A stretch of 64,000 bases of DNA from Actinacidiphila epipremni (GTDB lineage: Bacteria; Actinomycetota; Actinomycetes; Streptomycetales; Streptomycetaceae), in NCBI RefSeq assembly GCF_012034175.1, contig NZ_JAATEJ010000006.1:248001-312000 (forward strand). The letters run 5' to 3'. The notes under the pieces are model-generated. The model was not told the DNA's origin. It saw only the letters and a program-made list of their open reading frames with translations, and did no database searches. This document shows, one piece after another, positions 58,717 through 64,000 of the stretch; positions within the stretch are counted from its first letter, which is position 1; each line of letters opens with the position of its first letter. Made by a program: the position numbers and the translations under genes.

Positions 58717-59292
58717 GTGACCAGCACCCTGTCGGAGGTCGAGCCCTCACCGGTCTTCGTCGACGAGTCCGGCCGCCGCGGCCGGCGTCTGCGCGGCCTC
58801 GGCTGGGTCTTCGGCGTGGCCTTCGTCGGCATGACCCTCGCGATGGTCTCCGGGCTGCTCGGCACCCAGTCCGACGCCCCGTCCTTCACCGTCCCGGGCA
58901 GCGCTGACACCCTGCCCCCAGGCCAGTATGTGGACGCGCCGCTGCCCGCGCCGCCCGGCAAGGCCGACCGCAGCAAGGGCGCCCCGCGCACCGCCGCGCC
59001 CGGCGCCTCCGGTACTCCCTCCGGCACCCCCACGGCCACCACCAGCCCCACCGCGAGCGCGACCGCGTCCTCCGGTGCCGGCGACGACCCGGCGACCGCC
59101 ACCGGCACCCCCGGCGGCAGCAGCGACAGCGGCAGCGGCACGAAGCACACCAAGCCCCCGGCCACCGCGAGCAGTTCGGCCAAGCCCTCGAACAGCGCGC
59201 CCGCCCCGACGCACACCGACCCCCCGACGCAGGCGCCCCCGACGCAGCCCACCGGCGACGACCCGCCGCCCGCCGCACCCCCCGCCGGCTGA
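58717..59292 (+). CDS. Single-pass membrane protein with Ser/Thr/Pro-rich stalk
   Basis: The protein has 191 residues. A cytoplasmic N terminus (about 30 residues) is followed by one helix (LGWVFGVAFVGMTLAMVSGLLG) and an extracellular tail of about 140 residues dominated by Ser, Thr, Pro, Ala and Gly, like a mucin-type spacer. No catalytic motifs are seen. It is the first gene of a likely operon with the deacetylase-glycosyltransferase and acyltransferase genes, so it may anchor or organise polymer export. GTG 58717 is the start. Confidence 0.75.
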   Translation: MTSTLSEVEPSPVFVDESGRRGRRLRGLGWVFGVAFVGMTLAMVSGLLGTQSDAPSFTVPGSADTLPPGQYVDAPLPAPPGKADRSKGAPRTAAPGASGTPSGTPTATTSPTASATASSGAGDDPATATGTPGGSSDSGSGTKHTKPPATASSSAKPSNSAPAPTHTDPPTQAPPTQPTGDDPPPAAPPAG

Positions 59293-59430
59293 CGCCGGGC
59301 CGCCCCACCGGCTCGCGGCCACCCGCTCACCCCACCCGCTCGCTCCATCCCCCCGCAGCTCGCCCGGTCCCGTCACGCCGCCCGCCCCGCCGCCGCCGGC
59401 CCCGTAACAGCGCAAGGACGTCCCCGAACC

Positions 59431-61602
59431 ATGTCGCGCCATCAACGACCTCGGCAGACGGTGCTGCGCCCGCGAAGACTCGCGGCGCCGCCGCTGCGCT
59501 TCTTCCTGCCGATCTCGGTGCTGGTCACCCTGCTGGCGTTCATGGTGCTGCGCGGCATGGCCAACAACGAGGTCTTCCACGACGAGAAGGTGGCCGTCTC
59601 CGTCGACAAGAAGACCGTGCCGAAGAGCGTCCTGGAGGGCGGCCCGGTCGTGGACGCCCGCGGCGACAAGCAGGACAAGCCGGTCAGCTACACCGTCCCC
59701 GACAAGACGATCGTGCTGACCTTCGACGACGGCCCCTCCAAGGACTGGACCCCCAAGATCCTCGACGTGCTCGCACAAAAGCACGTCAAGGCCGACTTCT
59801 TCGTCACCGGCTCCATGACGACCCGCAACCCCGACCTGATCCGGCGGATCGTGGCCGGCGGCCACGAGATCGGCGTGCACACCTACACCCACCCCGACCT
59901 CGCCCTGCACAACAACATGCGGCTGGACTGGGAACTCGGCGAGACCCAGCTCGCGCTCGCCGGGGTCGCCGGCATCCACAGCAGCCTGTTCCGCCCGCCG
60001 TACTCCTCGACCGCCGACGCGCTCGACGACTGGTCCTGGCCGGTCAGCAAGGCCGTCGGCAAGGACGGCTACCTCGTCGCCTTCATCGACAAGGACACCG
60101 ACGACTGGAAACGCCCCGGCGTCGGCGCCATCGTGCAGGCCGCGATGCCCAAGCTCGCCGGGCAGGGCGAGATGATCCTCCTGCACGACGCCGGCGGCAA
60201 CCGCTCCCAGACGCTCGCCGCGCTGCCGCTCATCATCGACAAGCTGCGCGCCCAGGGCTACACCTTCAAGACCGTCGGCGAGGCGCTCGGCGCGGGCTCG
60301 GCCAACACCAAGGTCAGCGGCTCCACGCTGTGGGCGGGCCGGGTCTTCGTGAAGTCCACCGCCTTCTCCGTCTGGCTCATGCCGTTCCTGGTCGGGCTGC
60401 TGGCCGTGGTCGGCGTGCTGGTCTTCGCCCGGTTCGCGCTCATGCTCGTGCTGTCGCTGCTGCACGTGCGCCGCACCCGCAGACCCGGCTTCGCCCACGG
60501 GCCGCCGGTGACCGAGCCGGTCAGCGTCATCGTGCCCGCGTACAACGAGCAGGAGTGCATCACCAACACCCTGCTCTCGCTCGCCGCGAGCGACCACCCC
60601 ATCGAGGTGATCGTCGTCGACGACGGCTCCTCCGACGACACCGCCGCGATCGTTTCGGAGCTGGGCCTGCCCATGGTGCGGCTCATCCGGCAGCCCAACA
60701 GCGGCAAGCCCGCCGCCCTCAACACCGGGGTCGCCGCCGCCTCGCACGAGCTGATCGTGATGATGGACGGCGACACCGTCTTCGAGCCGGCGACCGTCCG
60801 CGAACTCGTCCAGCCCTTCGGCAACCCGCGCATCGGCGCGGTCGCCGGCAACGCCAAGGTCGGCAACCGCGACACCCTGATAGGCGCCTGGCAGCACATC
60901 GAGTACGTCATGGGCTTCAACCTCGACCGCCGGATGTACGACGTCCTGGACTGCATGCCCACCATCCCCGGCGCGGTCGGCGCCTTCCGCCGCGAGGCGC
61001 TCACCCAGGTCGGCGGCATGAGCGACGACACCCTCGCCGAGGACACCGACGTCACGATGGCGCTGCACCGGGCCGGCTGGAAGATCGTCTACGCCGAGGA
61101 CGCCCGCGCGTGGACCGAGGCCCCCGGCAGCATGAGCCAGCTGTGGTCGCAGCGCTACCGCTGGAGCTACGGCACCATGCAGGCGATGTGGAAGCACCGC
61201 CACGCCGTCCTGGAACGCGGCCCCGGCGGGCGCTTCGGCCGGATCGGGCTGCCCTTCGTGGCGCTCTTCATGGTCGTCACCCCGCTGCTCGCCCCGGCCA
61301 TCGACATCGCCATGCTCTACGGCTGCTTCTTCGTCGACCCCTACAAGAGCCTCGGCGCCTGGTTCGCCGTACTGGCGCTGCAGGCGTTCTGCGCCTGGTG
61401 GTCCTTCCGGCTGGACCGCGAGAAGCCCTGGTACCTGATCACCCTGCCGGTCCAGCAGGTCGTCTACCGCGTGCTGATGTACATGGTGCTGCTCCAGTCC
61501 TGGATCACCGCCCTGACCGGCGGCCGGCTGCGCTGGCAGAAGCTCCGCCGCACCGGCGAGGTCGGCCTCGACGTCACGACGGCGGAGGCGGCCAGGTCAT
61601 GA
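59431..61602 (+). CDS. Fused polysaccharide deacetylase and GT2 glycosyltransferase
   Basis: The protein has 723 residues. An N-terminal helix (PISVLVTLLAFMVLRG) precedes an extracellular NodB-type deacetylase (about 95-290) with TFDDGPSKDWTP, HTYTHPDL and LLHDAGG. A membrane helix (VWLMPFLVGLLAVVGVLVFARF) is followed by a cytoplasmic GT2 domain (about 360-600) with VIVPAYNEQE, DDGSSDDT, MMDGDTVF, EDTDVTMAL and QRYRW, then several helices. Synthesis and N-deacetylation of a hexosamine polymer are thus combined in one chain. It is comparable to streptomycete deacetylase-GT2 proteins near exopolysaccharide genes. The stop overlaps the next start (ATGA). Confidence 0.93.
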   Translation: MSRHQRPRQTVLRPRRLAAPPLRFFLPISVLVTLLAFMVLRGMANNEVFHDEKVAVSVDKKTVPKSVLEGGPVVDARGDKQDKPVSYTVPDKTIVLTFDDGPSKDWTPKILDVLAQKHVKADFFVTGSMTTRNPDLIRRIVAGGHEIGVHTYTHPDLALHNNMRLDWELGETQLALAGVAGIHSSLFRPPYSSTADALDDWSWPVSKAVGKDGYLVAFIDKDTDDWKRPGVGAIVQAAMPKLAGQGEMILLHDAGGNRSQTLAALPLIIDKLRAQGYTFKTVGEALGAGSANTKVSGSTLWAGRVFVKSTAFSVWLMPFLVGLLAVVGVLVFARFALMLVLSLLHVRRTRRPGFAHGPPVTEPVSVIVPAYNEQECITNTLLSLAASDHPIEVIVVDDGSSDDTAAIVSELGLPMVRLIRQPNSGKPAALNTGVAAASHELIVMMDGDTVFEPATVRELVQPFGNPRIGAVAGNAKVGNRDTLIGAWQHIEYVMGFNLDRRMYDVLDCMPTIPGAVGAFRREALTQVGGMSDDTLAEDTDVTMALHRAGWKIVYAEDARAWTEAPGSMSQLWSQRYRWSYGTMQAMWKHRHAVLERGPGGRFGRIGLPFVALFMVVTPLLAPAIDIAMLYGCFFVDPYKSLGAWFAVLALQAFCAWWSFRLDREKPWYLITLPVQQVVYRVLMYMVLLQSWITALTGGRLRWQKLRRTGEVGLDVTTAEAARS

Positions 61603-62936
61603 ACACCACAGAACGCGGCACCTTCATGAGCGCCGCCGAGCGCGGCACGTACGTGATGGCCGACAACGAGACCGTCCAGCTGCGCACCATCAGCGTGCCC
61701 GAGGCGTTCGTCCGCAGGACCGAGCACCTCGACAAGCCGGGCCGGCCCGACGCGGCACCGGACGCCGGACCCGGCGCCGAGCAGCCCGCCGCGCCCAGGG
61801 CCCGCGGGGTGCGCGACCGCTACCTCGACCTGCTGCGCGCCCTCGCGCTGGTCCGGGTGGTGATCTACCACAACTTCGGCTGGACCTGGCTGCCGCTGGT
61901 CTTCCCGTCCATGGGCGTGATGTTCGCGCTCGCCGGCTCGCTCATGGCCCGCTCGCTGAGCCGGCCCGCCTTCGGCGTCATCCGCTCCCGGCTGCGCCGG
62001 CTGCTGCCGCCCATGTGGATGTTCGGCGCGGTCGTGGTGACCGCGATGATCCTCGACGGCTGGGGCCCGCACTCCGAGGGCCACCCGCACTGGTGGTGGG
62101 GCAAGCTCGCCTTCTGGGTGCTGCCGCTGAGCACCCCGCCCTTCGCCGGGACCGTCCACGGCTTCTCCGGCCACCTGCCGCACAGCTGGGCCGAGCAGGT
62201 CGTCGTCCCGCTGTGGTACCTGCGCGCGTACCTGTGGTACGTGCTGCTGTCCCCGCTCATGCTGAAGCTCGTGCGGCGCGTGCCGTGGGTGACGCTCGCG
62301 GTGCCGCTGGTGCTCTCGGCGGTCCTCAACTCCGGGCTGGTGGACCAGTCGGGGCGCGTCATGGAGACCGCGACCGACTTCACGACCTTCGGCGCGTGCT
62401 GGGTGCTGGGCATGGCCCACCAGGAGGGCCTGCTGCGGCGCATCCCGCAGTACGTCGTCCCCTCGCTCGCCCCGCTGGTCCTCGCGGCCGGCTTCTGGCT
62501 GCTGCAACGCGCCCCCGTCGACGACCCGCGCATCGGCCCCGACCTGGAGGCGGTGCCGCTGGCCCAGGCGGTGTGGTCCTTCGGCTGCGTCATGCTGCTG
62601 CTGCACCTGAGCCCGTCGTGGGAGCGCTGGCCCAAGCCGCTGGAGCGGTTCAACGGCGTCATCACCCTGCTCAACTCCCGTGCGGTGACCGTCTACCTGT
62701 GGCACTGCGTGGCGCTGGTGATGACCGAGCCGCTGATCGACCAGCTGTGGAACAACCACTTCGCGTACGCCCACCTGCGCTGGCTGCTCACCAGCCAGTG
62801 GTTCCCGCTGCTGGTCGCGATCCCGCTCATCGTGCTGGCGCTGCTGCTCTTCGGCTGGGTCGAGGACGCCGCCGCCAAGCGCCGCCCCCGGCTGTTCCCG
62901 TACCCGCGGCGGGTGAAGGGCCGCCGCCGCGCGTAG
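61599..62936 (+). CDS. Acyltransferase family 3 membrane protein
   Basis: This 445-residue OafA/acyltransferase_3-type protein has about 70 soluble residues. RYLDLLRALALVRVVIYHNFGW follows, carrying the conserved Arg and His, then about ten membrane helices (LLSPLMLKLVRR, FTTFGACWVLGMAHQEG, AVTVYLWHCVALVM). It would O-acylate a sugar polymer, here probably the product of the co-translated glycosyltransferase. The N terminus contains two ERGT repeats of unknown meaning (MNTTERGTF, SAAERGTYV). Confidence 0.9.
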   Translation: MNTTERGTFMSAAERGTYVMADNETVQLRTISVPEAFVRRTEHLDKPGRPDAAPDAGPGAEQPAAPRARGVRDRYLDLLRALALVRVVIYHNFGWTWLPLVFPSMGVMFALAGSLMARSLSRPAFGVIRSRLRRLLPPMWMFGAVVVTAMILDGWGPHSEGHPHWWWGKLAFWVLPLSTPPFAGTVHGFSGHLPHSWAEQVVVPLWYLRAYLWYVLLSPLMLKLVRRVPWVTLAVPLVLSAVLNSGLVDQSGRVMETATDFTTFGACWVLGMAHQEGLLRRIPQYVVPSLAPLVLAAGFWLLQRAPVDDPRIGPDLEAVPLAQAVWSFGCVMLLLHLSPSWERWPKPLERFNGVITLLNSRAVTVYLWHCVALVMTEPLIDQLWNNHFAYAHLRWLLTSQWFPLLVAIPLIVLALLLFGWVEDAAAKRRPRLFPYPRRVKGRRRA

Positions 62937-62998
62937 CCCGGTTGCAGGAACCAACCCCTGGCCAACGATTCGTCAGCTCGCAGGGGATACTTGCGATC

Positions 62999-63196
62999 AT
63001 GTTTCGTCACTTCATACGCGCACTAGGGGTGTGCGCAGTCGTCTACCCCTTCTTAGTGCTGGTCACGGCCGTCGCCTGGCCGCTCTTCGGCGACAGCGGG
63101 ACCACCGACTGGAAGCCGCTCCTGACGTACGAGGGGGTCGTCCTCGCCGCTCTCGCCCTCGTCTACGCCCTGTGGCGGCAGGCCACCCGGGACTGA
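62999..63196 (+). CDS. 65-residue membrane protein with a TTA codon
   Basis: This short protein has two hydrophobic stretches (ALGVCAVVYPFLVLVTAVAWPLF and EGVVLAALALVYALW) joined by DSGTTDWKP, so it is a likely two-pass membrane peptide. Codon 19 is TTA (63053-63055) and codon 9 is the rare CTA, suggesting bldA dependence. The coding-type third-position GC and a terminator after it support a real gene. The family is unknown. A GGTTGCAGGAACC imperfect palindrome lies in the 62-bp gap before it. Confidence 0.7.
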   Translation: MFRHFIRALGVCAVVYPFLVLVTAVAWPLFGDSGTTDWKPLLTYEGVVLAALALVYALWRQATRD

Positions 63197-63224
63197 CCCG
63201 GCCCACCGCGCCCGGTGCGGCGCC

Positions 63225-63265
63225 GCGGGGTCCCGGACACACCCCCTCCCGTCCCGGGACCCCGC
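63225..63265 (+). terminator. 12-bp stem terminator after the small membrane gene
   Basis: GCGGGGTCCCGG (63225-63236) pairs exactly with CCGGGACCCCGC (63254-63265), followed some bases later by CCGCTCCCTTT. It is located 29 bp after the stop at 63196. Confidence 0.7.
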
Positions 63266-63394
63266 CGGTCCGCTCCCTTTCATGTGCTGTTCGCGTGGTG
63301 GTCAAAGCCCGCTGGTTTGGCTCCTTTTGCATTGCCCGGCCGTCTCGGGGTTCCAGGTCCCGCGTGGCGAGTCCCTAGTCTCAGGAGCTGACTC

Positions 63395-64000
63395 ATGTCC
63401 CTTCCTCACCCGAGGAACTCCCGATCCCGGCGGGCGCTGATCGGGGCGGCCACCGGCATCGTGATCGCCGTGACCGGTCTCGGCGGCGTCGTCGCGCCGC
63501 CCGCGCAGGCCGACCCGGCCGGCACCGGACCGGTGATCAACGAGGTGTACGGAGGCGGCGGCAACTCCGGCTCCACGTACACCCACGACTACATCGAGCT
63601 CTACAACCCCACCGCCGCGCCGATCGACCTGAGCGGCTGGCTCGTGTCGTACTACAGCGCCAAGGGCAACCTGGGCGGCGCCACCGCCCTCACCGGCAGC
63701 GTGCCGGCCCGCGGCTACTACCTCGTGCAGGAGTCGCAGGGCGCCGGCGGCAGCACGCCGCTGCCCGCGCCCGACGCGAGCGGCCAGCTGGCCCTGTCCG
63801 CGACGGCCGGCTCGGTGACGCTCACCGACGCGGGCGGCACCGTCGTGGACACCGTCGGCTTCGGCGCCGCCGCGATCGCCGAGGGCGGCGACGCCCCCGC
63901 GCCGGGCAACACCACCGCCGTGACCCGTACGACGCCCGGCGCCGACACCGACGACAACAACGCGGACTTCGCCGTCGCCCCGCCCGCCCCGCACAACTCC
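63395..64000 (+). CDS. N-terminal part of a secreted lamin-tail-domain protein, probable ExeM/NucH-type nuclease
   Basis: The gene runs off the right edge; 202 codons are visible. A signal peptide (RRALIGAATGIVIAVTGLGGVVAPPAQA) precedes a lamin-tail domain with VINEVYGGGGNSGSTYTHDYIELYNPT and LSGWLVSYYSAKG. In streptomycetes this arrangement usually begins an extracellular endonuclease/phosphatase of the ExeM/NucH type, whose catalytic part would lie beyond the window. ATG 63395 has AGGAG 7 nt upstream. Without the rest of the gene the nuclease call is provisional. Confidence 0.72.
   Translation, partial: MSLPHPRNSRSRRALIGAATGIVIAVTGLGGVVAPPAQADPAGTGPVINEVYGGGGNSGSTYTHDYIELYNPTAAPIDLSGWLVSYYSAKGNLGGATALTGSVPARGYYLVQESQGAGGSTPLPAPDASGQLALSATAGSVTLTDAGGTVVDTVGFGAAAIAEGGDAPAPGNTTAVTRTTPGADTDDNNADFAVAPPAPHNS

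Overview
The window looks like about 64 kb of a Streptomyces (or close actinomycete) chromosome. Base composition is very GC-rich, ribosome-binding sites are GGAGG-like, many genes start with GTG, operons are joined by ATGA or GTGA overlaps, and rare in-frame TTA (bldA) codons are present. Between the tail of an upstream gene (probably larC) and about 44.4 kb lies a large hybrid biosynthetic gene cluster. From 44.4 kb to the right edge is ordinary streptomycete accessory content: secreted hydrolases, lipid enzymes and an exopolysaccharide operon.

Layout of the cluster. Left arm: ACP, ketosynthase (KAS) and a formyltransferase-adenylation-PCP protein whose specificity residues read as glycine (346-5532, +). 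Facing it on the minus strand are a short KS-(dead AT)-ACP PKS and an N-type ATP pyrophosphatase (5662-9680). These three activities match the formyl-glycine to oxazole starter machinery known from oxazolomycin (OzmO/OzmP) and conglobatin (CongA/CongE), so an oxazol-5-yl-acetyl thioester is the inferred first intermediate. Next come an MMPL exporter, a StrR-type ParB-like activator, a P450, and a stretch of less certain membership (degenerate signal peptidase, epoxide hydrolase, SDR, esterase). The central minus-strand operon (32544 to 19685) runs HmaS, Fe/2OG dioxygenase, TPP-dependent E1 alpha and E1 beta, acyl ligase, stand-alone condensation domain, KASIII, ACP, Cys-less KASIII-like partner, hydroxymandelate oxidase, aminotransferase, PPTase. 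This predicts 4-hydroxybenzoylformate and 4-hydroxyphenylglycine supply plus aryl loading and amide formation. A second minus-strand operon (38391 to 32917) holds an acyl ligase, two ACPs, a KAS with an altered active site, a truncated ketosynthase-like protein and a second FabF-like KAS. The forward operon 39000-44386 encodes a methyltransferase fused to an ACP, a glycosyltransferase, a DrrAB-like ABC pair and a UDP-xylose-synthase-like enzyme. No active acyltransferase and no dedicated ketoreductase or dehydratase set is visible, so malonyl supply is probably in trans.

Regulation. A StrR-like half-site pair with exactly 11 bp between halves sits in the promoter region between the pyrophosphatase and MMPL genes. 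A weaker candidate lies between the ligase and methyltransferase operons. Five genes of the cluster or its interior carry TTA codons: the MMPL gene (codon 2), the SDR, one KAS, one ligase and the MT-ACP. Runs of 11-bp phased direct repeats precede the PKS and P450 genes.

Right part: a CopC/CopD-like gene, two secreted proteins of unknown role (one behind chitinase-type direct repeats), a phosphoesterase, a streptogrisin-like protease, a LacI regulator, a GH18 chitinase and a GH75 chitosanase sharing an almost identical CBM13, a PlsC-patatin pair, a PQQ-repeat protein, a GH26 lipoprotein, a deacetylase-glycosyltransferase/acyltransferase operon, a TTA-containing micro-membrane protein and the start of a probable extracellular nuclease.

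The product of the cluster cannot be named from sequence. A glycosylated molecule joining an oxazole-primed chain to an arylglycine or aroyl unit is the working inference.
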